Origin: Arbacia lixula
Taxonomy: Eukaryota > Echinodermata > Echinoidea > Arbacioida > Arbaciidae
Length of the DNA: 64,000 nt
NCBI GenBank assembly: GCA_963669155.1
Contig: OZ022591.1
Coordinates: forward strand, 18,089,385-18,153,384
Reading direction: 5' to 3'
The position numbers and the translations under genes were made by a program. Below, one piece after another: positions 1 through 10,900 of this stretch. Below the pieces are notes generated by a model. The model did not search any database and was not told the origin of the DNA. It saw only the letters and a program-made list of their open reading frames with translations. The stretch's first letter is position 1; every line of letters begins with the position of its first letter.

Positions 1-90
1 AAAATATACTGCGGTTCAAAACTGCAGCTCCTTCCCTTGCTTCCCTTTCCCTTTACCTGATGCCAATTCCTTTGAGCTGTAGTGTAGGTT
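1..90. repeat. Half copy of a foldback element, cut by window edge
   Basis: This stretch matches the right arm of the foldback at 713-944: the C/T-rich core, then 'atgccaattcctttgagct' and 'gtagtgta'. The left arm would lie outside the window. Confidence 0.7.
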
Positions 91-712
91 CATTAACACT
101 AAAAAGATCAACTTAAGATAGAAACAGGATGTTTGTTATCCCTCTATTTACACTGGCTTAAGTTTGACCACCAGTGAAACTTTATACCAGCATATCTGTT
201 GGCAAGTAATGTGCAAAGTAGTGTGGTGACAAAATCTGTATGGTTAGCGCTATTTTGGTGTGTGACCATTACCACTGGCAAAACATTGCGATGTTTCAAA
301 ATGTGGTAGAAAGGTGTGTCAAATAAGGAAACTAGCGGTTTGTCACTTTGGTATTAAAAGACAGGGTAGCTTGTTTGCAGGTGAAAAGTATATTATTTTG
401 TAAAAAACACAGAAAATGGAAGAAAATACTGTAGCACTTCCCTCACTATATGACTACATGACTGACTTTGAGCAGTATTATATTGATTGCTAGATTTCAA
501 GTAGATTTCAGACAGGTTGTCCGAAACCTACAGCCTAGAGACCGGAGAATGTAATAGCTCACATCACAGATTTTGGACCGCACAGTGCATGGCAACTGCT
601 TTTGCACAAACATACATGTACATAGACTTATGTTGAAACAAAATAACAATTGAGGGAAAAAAATATCACATTTCTGATGGCTCTTTCTCACACTTTTTTC
701 AAATTTGTTATT
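91..712. other. Unannotated spacer between two foldback copies
   Basis: AT-rich sequence without recognisable exon, RNA gene or repeat structure. Because related foldback arms lie at both ends, it could be the inside of a larger composite element; nothing in it supports a specific identity. Confidence 0.4.
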
Positions 713-944
713 TACACTGCAGCTCAAAGGAATTGGCATAGGGAAAGGGAACGGGAAATGGAAGAAAGGGAAGGAGCCTCACTTTTAAACCATGGTATAT
801 TTTGTCTAGTTCAGCATGAAACACGATGCTTTAGCCTAAAAAGCATCATGTTTCATGCTGAACTGGACAGAATATACCGCGGTTTAAAACTGAGGCCCCT
901 TCCCTTTCCCTTTCACTATGCCAATTTCTTTGAGCTGTAGTGTA
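713..944. repeat. Palindromic foldback (MITE-like) element
   Basis: About 232 bp. The left arm starts 'acactgcagctcaaagg' and the right arm ends with its near reverse complement 'tttgagctgtagtgt'. The centre is a tight hairpin at about 818-856 (GATGCTTT...AAAGCATC). No coding capacity. Confidence 0.75.
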
Positions 945-1200
945 GATTATGTGGCTATGATAAAGCTTCCTGGTATTGATACAGTATGCAAATATGTGAA
1001 TTATTATGTTTAGTTGTGGTATCAACTTTTTGTAGGTCAGATACATGTAGAGTGTTGCTCTATGGAATTTGTGTGTATTACTTGTGCAAAAGTGATCGAA
1101 GCAGTGGCTCCTAAAGAACACAAAATCAAATTTAGCTATTGAAATGAAGGCTTTTCATTAGACTTCACCTTCTCACATTGTAGTACCAAGATATGGAAAG

Positions 1201-1837
1201 ACAATTCTCCCTATCGCATATAGCCTATATCGAGCGATACCGATATCTGATCGATTGCTCTTGGGACGTATACCAGAGCTGCCAAGTCTCCCTGATTTTG
1301 CAGGAGACTCCCTGAAAGTAGACCAAAAATACTGCATTGGATTTCATCACATCACCCAATCTCCCTGATTATTGATGGATTATTGTCATTTGGTTGTATG
1401 CATTTGATGGACATCTCCCTGATTTCTAATGAAATTTCCCAAAATCTTCCTGTTTGTTGAATTTCAATGTTGGTACTGTAGCTCTGCGTATACTTCCGGT
1501 AAGAGTTTGGAACATGTATACGTAGTCAGTTCACGCAATAACGCACAGAATCTGTAATTTCGATCGGTGTAAACCTCGTAATATTAAAATGGAAGGGTTG
1601 TTACATGTACATGGACGAAGGACTTGAAAAAAATACCACCAATCACTCACGGCGATGTTTTTTCCTACTTCAACATTGATTATGGATGGACTAATGAAAG
1701 AATGAAAAGACCCAAACAAGACGATGGCTATAGAATGTTTGTGAACCGGAAGTTCATATCCCAAGAATTAAAGGTAAAAAATTTACAGCGCCACAGGCAT
1801 TCAGATTCGGAGAGCTATATGCGATAGGGAGAATTGT
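1201..1837. repeat. Foldback element with 23-bp inverted ends
   Basis: The first 23 bases (acaattctccctatcgcat..., 1201-1223) are the exact reverse complement of 1815-1837. The same end module (cgcatatagccgatatc, then cttccggtaggagtttgg) recurs at 13388-13495, 53827-54398 and 63901-64000, so it is an interspersed family. This copy carries a 67-codon open stretch (1624-1827) beginning after an in-frame ATG. It loosely resembles the region preceding SWIM/YqaJ-type transposon proteins, which is only a weak impression. Confidence 0.75.
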
Positions 1838-2810
1838 TTTAAAACACTTGAATAAGCCCATGGTAATAAGAGGGTTAAGTAAGATAGCACCTTGATTTCA
1901 GAAGTTTCCTGTACTATACTGGTAATCCCATTCCTCTCTTTTTTAATTTTTTTTTTATACATGTATAGTTTGATTAAATATGATTTATAAGGCAACTTAG
2001 ACAAAATACTGTCCACAGAGTCATTGTGGATCAACATCATGTTTGTACATGTACATTGTAGCCACTTCCATGTACAATTTATTTCTCACACACATTGTAT
2101 TAAAACCTTGCCGTACTTGTACCATACATGAGACTTCCAATACTTACTGTGTGCAGTACATACTTTGTGCATACACTGTACTGTGCGATAGTGTTCACTT
2201 CCATTACAAAGGTCACAGGATAGTCTAAATCTACAGTACATGTAAGAACTGTACTTACACATGTACGTACAATGTACATGTGAAGCATATCTTTTGCATA
2301 TTTGCAGGGTTGTGTGTCGTAGAGTGTACTAGTATTGTTACCCCACTGAAATACATGGCATATTTGCTATCTATTGTCTGATAGAACAATACATGTATTT
2401 GCTCAGAACTTTTTATGGTACAATTTTACAAATAGTACAATTTAATTTTTTCTGTTGTAATCCGATATGAAATGCAGTGCGACCACAAAGAAGGTTCTGT
2501 AAGCCAAGGGGATTGAAGGGGTTTATACACAGTATCCTATAATTATGGTTTCTCATAGTGCTCAGTCAATGCATTCATTCAATTAAAAATATACTATGTA
2601 TTGATACAATGTGTGTATTTGTACAGTGGTAACCCTGTATTTTTTGCCTTTCATGTACACTAAAGGGAATATTCTACTGCTCCTTGAAATTTAGCAAATA
2701 GAAACAGGATGTAAAAGAGACCAAACTGGATGAGCTACCCACCCACGTATATGGGTTTTCTCATTTAGAGTGGTTTTACATGTCAATAAGGAGGCCCAAT
2801 ACTATTATAT
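1838..2810. other. AT-rich spacer dense in TACATGTA/GTAC words
   Basis: No exon recognised. The stretch 2041-2285 is packed with self-complementary words (tgtacatgtaca, tacatgta, gtacgtac). No promoter or RNA gene can be supported. Confidence 0.4.
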
Positions 2811-3368
2811 GCTTTTCACACTGGCAAAAATTTCCTTAGCCCCGTACTATAGGTGGGGCTAAGGGGGGGCCTTAGCCCCACCTATAATACGGGGCAAAGC
2901 TTAGACCACTTTCTGTTCACATTGGTTTTTACCAAAGTAGGCCAGCCCCACCAATAATCTGGGATTATTTGGCCCTGCAAAAAAGCAGGGCTAACACCGC
3001 AATTGCAGGGCCAAGCCGAATAGTCCGGGGCTAAGAGCGCCAGTGTGAAAAGAAACAAAAAATAGTACGGGGCTAAGGAAATGCGATGTCAGCTCTCAAG
3101 GCCGATACGCCGAGACCAATCAGATAAGGCCCGGCGGGTGAGTGACCTTGATGCGGAGAGGTAAAGAGCCAATGTGCAAAACGTACACTCATGAATATTC
3201 ATAAGCTGTCGAGAAAGTCCGGGGCTAACGATTTCGAGTGAGAACAGTGTGAAAAGCTAGTCGGGTTTAAGAAATAGTACGGGGCTAAGAAATGCCAGTG
3301 TGAAAAGCTTCAAAAAATAGTACTGGGCTAAGGATAGTACGGGGCTAATTTTTGCCAGTGTGAAAAGC
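2811..3368. mobile_element. Non-autonomous TIR element with repeated inner motifs
   Basis: Terminal inverted repeats read GCTTTTCACACTGGCAAAAA at the left and its complement at the right (ttttgccagtgtgaaaagc). Inside is a hairpin at 2843-2897 built of 'agccccgtactata' and 'ggggctaagg' blocks. Toward the right end 'agtacggggctaa...gccagtgtgaaaagc' is repeated. No open reading frame; flanks show a possible short AT-rich target duplication. Confidence 0.7.
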
Positions 3369-3764
3369 ATATTACTTGTACATTATGTATTGACTATTTG
3401 CATAGTTTTGTGTACATGTACAGTTCATGTTGTGCTAGAAATGCTTGAAATTGATGTGTACTACTGTACTTTTGAGCTGTCTCTAGCTATCTTTAGCCAG
3501 CAATGCAAGATAGAAAGCAACACACATTTATTAATGTAGTATGATTTTGACTTGTAACCTGAATGACACTCATCTTAACTCATTTTATTGGGAGCCAGTG
3601 TTTTTGCCCTGTACTGCAAACAATGTTGGAATGCCCTTGAATAGTGACTATACTTTGCCTTTAAAAAGTTTTAGGGTCAGTTTTAGCCTTGCTTCCATGC
3701 TGTGGGATATATTTCTAATCTAATCTCTACAAAACATGATTCTAGTTTTGTCTACTTTTCCCCA
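3369..3764. other. Spacer, nothing recognised
   Basis: AT-rich sequence with one short open stretch (3541-3723) that has no recognisable protein signature. No structural repeat was found. Confidence 0.3.
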
Positions 3765-3930
3765 ACTTGGTATAGTAGTTAAGAACTGTGAGGATGTGGA
3801 GGTTCCAGGTTCAAGCCCTATAAAGGCATTTGTGTCTTTCAGCAAGACACTTTGTCCATTAGGAGTTTAAATGGGTACCTGGTAGGAGGTCAGCGATTGT
3901 TTGAATGATCTTGTCCCAGCACTGATACTG
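3765..3930 (+). repeat. tRNA-derived SINE
   Basis: An internal RNA polymerase III promoter is visible: an A-box-like TAGTAGTTAAG at 3773-3783 and a B box GGTTCAAGCCC at 3808-3818, spaced as in a tRNA. After the tRNA-like head comes 'tctttcagcaagacacttt', a body motif typical of tRNA-type SINEs in marine invertebrates. The 3' limit is uncertain; related sequence may continue to about 4090. Confidence 0.6.
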
Positions 3931-4257
3931 GCACTGGACAAGGAATACTTTCTAGGGAAGGAATACAAATTACATCCTTTGACCAATTTAGGCTTTGATT
4001 GTAGGATCCATCTCACAGTCTGTGTACTGCAATTTGACTAGCACCCTAGAATTAGTCTACATTGTGCTTGTAAGCGGCAGTAAATGGGATTCTAGAGAGT
4101 GGATTGGAAATAATGTCAAAACACCTGTAGACTAGGCTAGCTCAGCCCACAATGGCAATGAACTTCAAATGACAACCACCTGCTTTAGCCTTGTAGGTTA
4201 GACTGCAAATTCAAACTTTGTGAACACTCACAACACAAAAAGTACACTGATACCTGG

Positions 4258-4365
4258 AAGCAGGCATGAGCAGATTATTGCAGGTAGATGACTCCAGGTC
4301 AATTTCACTACTTACAGAGTAAAATAGAAATTCATTAGATAGTCAACCGCATTTCAACTTACATG
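4258..4365. repeat. Interspersed repeat, three copies in window
   Basis: Sequence with 'gagcagattattg' and 'aattcattagatagtcaacc' recurs inverted at about 56555-56672 and in diverged direct form at about 51225-51325. No coding capacity. Confidence 0.55.
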
Positions 4366-4636
4366 TAAATCATGCAGATACAGCAACAGCTATTCAGCGC
4401 TGACATGATAGTGAAAGAATACTCCACCATGTGCACCATCTTTTATTGTTGTTCCTGGCACACTGTAACATGTCTTTACATCTATCATCCAACACAGCTT
4501 CATGAAAAATTACCAGATAGCAGTCTAGTAGTATTTATTCAGTGGATTATCCACCCATGGTCTATTGTTGTGATACTGTCTAAAAACATGTCCCTGACTT
4601 GGCAGCACTCGTAGACCTTGAAGGGAGGCATTTACG

Positions 4637-4950
4637 ATACTTTAGGTGCATCTGCATTAGCCCGATCAGACGAAATAGTGAGCTAGTCTGCTGATCCGGG
4701 GAACTACATGTACATGTAGCTTGAAGTTGCTATCGTGTCTTCGTTAGCTCGAAACTCTGGAAACGTAAGCTCGAAACTCAGGATGTTTACATTTTCCCGA
4801 TGTTCACTCATGCACAGTGTGCGACGGAGATAGGCTACGAGGGCATGGGTTCGGTTGTAAGCACGCATTCACGCACATATAAAAACCCAGCATAAACAAT
4901 GCCTCAGTGCGCGATGGGATCGAGAAAGTTTCAGGCTAATCAAGAACTTG
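4637..4950 (+). repeat. 75-bp-unit element, truncated copy
   Basis: Parallels the element at 11903-12384 over its left part: 'attagcccgatcag', 'ctgctgatccggggaacta', 'gtaagctcg', 'aaacaatgcctc'. The right part and right inverted end are missing. The left portion contains the unit that is tandemly repeated at 57466-58260. Confidence 0.65.
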
Positions 4951-7846
4951 TTTTAGAACTTTGAAGAAAAGGGAAGAGTATCAGAATTCAGATCAGGAGG
5001 AGATTCATGTATTGAATGTAGGTATGTAACTCGAGCATGAAATCGAAAATGCAACATTATCATCCTTGTACAATGCTCAATGACATTAAATGTAATGTAT
5101 TTAAACGCACAGTATTTTTATGTGATGTACAAAGTAAAAGTTAGTGTTTAATAGATAGTACGTGTACATACATGTAGAGTACAGTTACATGTACATTGTA
5201 CCACTAAACCTTCAGTACAAACAATTAGTTCCTATTTGTAGCCTTCAGGAGTCATACCGTATTATTAGCGAAACTGTTCTATTACCTATTAAGTTGCTTA
5301 AAAAGCATGTATGTAGCTGTATGTATGCATGTTAGCAACTTGCTAGGCTACATGTACACTTGTAATAATGTACACGAAGTAAGTTTTCATGAATATATGG
5401 TCCCAGTTTTCTACATAATATGCTGTATAACAGCACTCCCCTGTGCATATATGAGAAGATCTCGTACTGTAAAGACGAGAGAGTGAAAAAAAGCCGATTC
5501 CATTTCGTTTTGTGTCCCCACAGGAATAGACCATGGCCTTGTGACCATAATGATCGTGACCTTTGATTCCTGCTACTACCGTATATTTCTGTTTGTGATC
5601 AAAAGTGCACTCTTCCCGTCTTTTTTCCCCCCCTTCTCTGTTGTTGATTCACTGCCACAGTCCACAGAGTTTTCCCATTGCAGTGCAAGACTCGTACAGC
5701 ATTGTGCATGATACTGTCAGTCAAGTTCTACTGAGTGCAGAAACATTCCAAACTTTACTGTAGTGTCTTTGTGGATATTATGCAGCTTGTCTTTGCGAAT
5801 AATGAACATATTGAGCATGACTTCTACAGTCTATCCTGTAGGATATCCCGCTAAAGACTGCACTCATACTGTTGTGCAAACTAAAAAGTAAAAAAACCCC
5901 CTCTTTTATAACTTGTTACACAATGGCACTTTTTGACAGCTAAATGAGCAACACATCATATCAACCTACAGTGCATACATGTACTCACAGATTAGTCAAG
6001 TCTATTTTATTTAGTGCATGTTATACACATTCTCACTTGACATAAAATGTTGTCAACATACATTTGTATATTACTATATGAGATCATGATAATTGAAAGT
6101 TTTAATGATTTTTACTTTACCTTTCTTTCCTCGAAATCTGACATTGCATTCATGAAGAAAAGATACATTTTGTTTTCCCATTGTGAAAACAGTGTGGCCA
6201 GACTCATCCACAGGAGCGCTTGTTTTTGTTTACGTGTCAGTGTGAATGTGGAATATCCCCAACAATAACAATATCATTAACTTGTTTGCAATTGATCACA
6301 ACAACATTAAACTAGATTTTTGAGTAGCTGAAGAAGAAAGCTGATTTCTAATTACATGCATGTACTGTTCATGTACAGGCCATTAAACATAATGGATAAT
6401 GAGAGCTTGTTTATTACAAAAGTGTTGACAGCTTCAACACTAGATTTATGATTGTACATGCTAAAGTTGGCTCGAAGCCCAGTTGTTGTTTTTTTACCCC
6501 ACTTAGTTTTCCCCATCTATCTGAGTTAACCTTGACGCTGTGATTCAGTCAATAACCACAAGTTTGTGTAGCAGCTAGTGCATACAATACGTCACTGTAG
6601 AACAGGCTCAAGTGCATAGACATGCAGTATTGCAGGCATTATGGTCCGCCCACATTGCAACGCTCATAGTGGAACACCATGGGATCGTGGCCCAGTCAAT
6701 GGAAGGCGTAGGAGTTGGTGCCATAGGGGAATTTTCTTGACTTCTGATGTCAATGTATTACACGTGTACAGTACTTGTACGTGGAGTACCGCATGCACAG
6801 TTTAATGTCTGATTTCACTGCAAAAAGGGCAGACATTTTTGTGTGAAAAATGAGGTTACGTCATTAACATGAAAACCACATGTTACAGTAGTTGGTAGTA
6901 CATTGTACGTAACTTCCAAAACATGTTGTACTGGAACAATACTTCCCAGAAACTGTGAAGACAAACAGTTGATTTAAGTAATAAAGGGGTATGCGGTATT
7001 TACAATGTACATGTATGGGTCGTATTTTAAGGCAGTACAGTATACACCTGTATGTACGTCTGCTGTCGAGTCAGTGTTTTCTACACATGTATACATACAT
7101 GTTCAAAGCTCAGTATTTATTTCCGTAAAATGAGGTTAACTTTTTACCAGGTAGTCATTCACATAAACGGATGCCATTTTAAATTCACTCTATACTATAG
7201 ACTTGTTAGAATTTCTGAGAATCGCAACAATAAGTCACTATAAATGTGTGGGCTTGCAATATAAATAGGTCATATTGTTATAACACCTGTATTGCCATCC
7301 TATGAAAATATTATTACTCAATTTCACAAACCCTGTTCCAAATGTGGTCATCAAGAAAAACAAATTTACTTGGGGGGGGGGGGATTTTAAGAGCCTGGTG
7401 CCATAAAATGTACATTCTTTACCATGAAACAAGGGAAAATATGTTTTTTCAAAAGAAATAAGAAACTGTTACTAGGGTGGCAAAGTGCTGAATGAGGCTG
7501 ATCAAATCTAAAATATAATTTGCTCTATTACATGTTGATACTATATTTTTTTCATTTTTCATTATATACTGTACATGTAGGTACATGAAGTGGAATGTGC
7601 TTAGTACAAACATTGTCATGAATTTTGTTTTTGGAAGCTCTACATTGAATTTGTATATAAAAAGGTTCTATTTTTTTTCATTTGCTTGATATATTTTGCT
7701 TATAAAATTACAGGATTCTTACCAGGCAGTTAACAAATCAAGAACTTTACCCTGTTGCATTCATGTACATTGTAAATTATTTATGTATTTCCCTCCCTTT
7801 GATTTACATGTATATGTATTTCTTTTTTTTCCCTTCATGTTTCCAG
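4951..7846. other. Probable FoxJ intron sequence without recognised exons
   Basis: About 2.9 kb of AT-rich DNA. It contains many TACATGTA words and a poly-G tract near 7372-7383. I looked for forkhead helix-3 coding sequence (WKNSIRHNLS-type) and found none, so the forkhead exons are inferred to lie left of the window. Confidence 0.35.
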
Positions 7847-7918
7847 GGTTCATACTGGGCAATTGACAACAATCCACAAGATGACAGCTTAAGAAGAAGA
7901 CCAGTCACAAAAAGAAGG
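7847..7918 (+). CDS. FoxJ2/3: FoxJ exon a: end of forkhead domain
   Basis: Encodes [19 protein letters not shown] and a basic VTKRR tail, a likely nuclear-localisation segment. The acceptor is tttccag after a pyrimidine-rich run. The donor AGG|GTTCGT is weak, so the 3' limit is less sure, but this end keeps phase 0 with the next exon. Confidence 0.85.
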
Positions 7919-10900
7919 GTTCGTTTACTTGATCATGTTTTGCTTTCAGGCTATTGATCATTTATAATCCATTCTGACATATAAGGACAAGTACATGTGA
8001 TTCTTCTAGTACATGTAGTTATTTTCCCATTCTCCTCTTTTCTAAAGTGTTTGGGCAAGCCGATTCAACTTGTGAACAATTTCAGTCAACTGCACCAAAT
8101 CCCTTTTATTTAATGATTTGGATTAGAAATGCTCAACAAGCCTGGAAACTAGGCTAATAGTATGTTATGCACCATTTTAAAATGAAAAAGTTAATTTTCT
8201 CAAAAAGATACCCTGTTACCTATGCATTTCATTAGACACATTTTTTACATTCGTACTACTATGAAAAAGATTTATTCCTTCATCCAAAAAACAGAAAAAG
8301 GGGAATTTATGGGGAAAATAGTACACAACATATGGAGAGCATCTCATACTTGACGTCACAAAAGTAAAACTTAGAAATAAATCATAATTTCTGTATTCTT
8401 TGATGGATTTTCGGCAAACCTTCACTAATATACTTCCTTCATGTTTCTGCTATTATCAAAGCCAATGTCATTTCTGGGTGAACTTTCCCTTTAAGGTGAT
8501 TCTCAGATCCAGGACAATCTCTGAAGAGAAAATACTGACTGGTTTCGAGGGAGGCTATGAGATCATTTGTGATTTTGAAATGTTTCAATTCTTCGCAATT
8601 TGTTTCAGCATGCAAGAATACGTTGTAATGATATCTTTGTGCACATGAACCTGGTTCTGAAAGAATAATTTTTTTTTACAGATTTCACAAATTTTTCTTA
8701 TCAGAAAAATATTCCTTTGTTTCCTGTAATATGTGTAAACTTAATGATGCATTCTGGAAGCAGACTGGGAACAATTTTTTATTTAAATGAAATCTTAAGA
8801 GGGCTAGTCACTTAATCATTACTTAAACTTGTTGAAGCGCCACTTTGACACGTTCTATTTCAGGAAACAGCTGTTAAGCCTCTCCTCACCATGCAATGAA
8901 AAGCCTATTGATGTATTACACAGTTCATGCACGTATGGTACTGAAATGGTTATCGTGTGTTCTGGGCCCCGTAACGTAAAGGTTTGACATCAATTGCAAA
9001 TTTGAAAGACAAATTCTAATCGGTTACTGGTCAGTCTTTTAAACAAACAGCGCATGTAACAATGATGTTGATTGGCCATTGCCATTTTGCGATTGATCGC
9101 AAACCTCTATGTTACGGGGCCCTGGACAGAGCTCCAGCAAGTTTGTTATCATTTTGATGTGTTTTTTGTCTGCAGTTGTCACCTTATAGTCCGGAAGAAA
9201 GCTTAGAGAGCTCAGGAGGAAGTATTGGCAGTGTAATCGTCACTCCAGCCTTTCCCAATAGCCACGTGAGTACCACAGCAGATTAGCCTAGCCCCCAGGC
9301 TTTCAGACATTTTGGAATTCAAACTTTAACCCATTCAAACCTTAAACATTAAAGGTACTATACTGGACTGGGAAGACAAAAACCTTCAAACAGGTAATCA
9401 TGAGCAATCTACATGATGACCTGTTTGAAAGCTTTTTGTCTTCCCAGTACGTTCCCTTTAACAGTTTTGGGCTGTAACTATTGATATCAACTCTTAAAAA
9501 TAATGAAAGATGCATCATGTGAAAGAGCATAAATTTCTGCACAAGATTACCTTTATAATGATTTTTCAAAGCCAAATAAGGGCCAAATGGTGACTAAATC
9601 TTCAAATTGGCAACCTGCTGAAAAGGATGAAATCCCTTTTTTGCTCTTCAAATTGGCATGATTTTTAGACTTGCAAAATATATGGCGTATGTATTTGAAA
9701 GTATTGTAAACATGACAGGAAAAAATGTAACTTTGGGATTGATATATTAAGCAGGCAAGAAATGTCTTTCTGGTATTTTCTTTCATCGTTGTGGAATGAT
9801 AACAGTATGGAACAACATTGATGATGTTTTGTACTCGGCAGTCTCGAGAATACATGTAAATACAGTGTACCTGTTTGACATTTAATGATGGACATCTTCC
9901 AATAATTGCAAGTGCCAGTGAAATTCCAGACGTTGATTGGGGTTATTAATAAGTGTTCCTTTGGCATACCATTCTAAAGGTGGGTTAATTGAACTAATGT
10001 ATAATTTCCTTGTGTTATTTCTAATCAATCCAGTAATAGTCGTGTGACATATTACAAGCCAACTCCAGCTGGCATGGCTAAGCAAATGCTGATTACATTC
10101 ATGTGCTTACGAGAGGAATCTTGTTGGTGCTAATTTCTTGTGATTACATGTGGAAAAAATTTTTGGCAACAAAATTGAGATACTTTTTTGGAACAAATAT
10201 CACACAAAAATATGCAAGTCGGCCATTCTGTGCCATTGAGTTTTATTTTCCATGTGGAAATATAATCCTTGCAAGTGGCATGATCTTACGTTTTGATGCA
10301 TCTGCCATGACGTTGCCAGTAGCATTATTTCTGCCCTGAGATTCAAAGAACAAATATTTAAAACTTGTTTCAGTGAAGACAGTTTGAAGATCAGCTATGA
10401 TGCTGCTAAGAAATTAATGGACTCTTACTGTATGATATTTGAAAATGATTGAAAATTCAGTTTATCATCAGGGTTTCATCTTCCTGTATTGTGAAGCTGC
10501 TTTCCTATGCTTATATGCATCATGCACAGTATCAATATCATTGTATAATATTCACAATATATACAGTCAGTATGCATTGTGCGATAGTGGTACTAGCCAA
10601 GCGCAATGTACTTTATGAAATCCGATACTAGTCAGTGATTTTCTACTGTAAACAAGCTATTTTGCTCATACAGTTTCCATGAAATGACAATCCCGCAGGA
10701 ACACTCACGTGCTGCTATTAATTGTCAAGCAAAAGGTCACAGTAGCGGCAGCTTTTCTCATAATCGGCCCATTTACAGTAGCTAAGCGTCAGTTAGATTT
10801 TGTAGACACATGCATATTTTTTTTTCTTAATTTCACTTCCTCTCCCTATAATCATGCTCGATATTTTAGTGATAATCTCAAGATACAGAGGGGCGAAATA

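Noticed and set aside
3765-3930. A functional tRNA gene
   Set aside because: A and B boxes are present but no acceptor stem or cloverleaf closes, and a SINE body follows.
1-7846. Search for the main forkhead-domain exons of FoxJ
   Set aside because: No sequence coding the helix-3 signature was found; they are presumed to lie outside the window.
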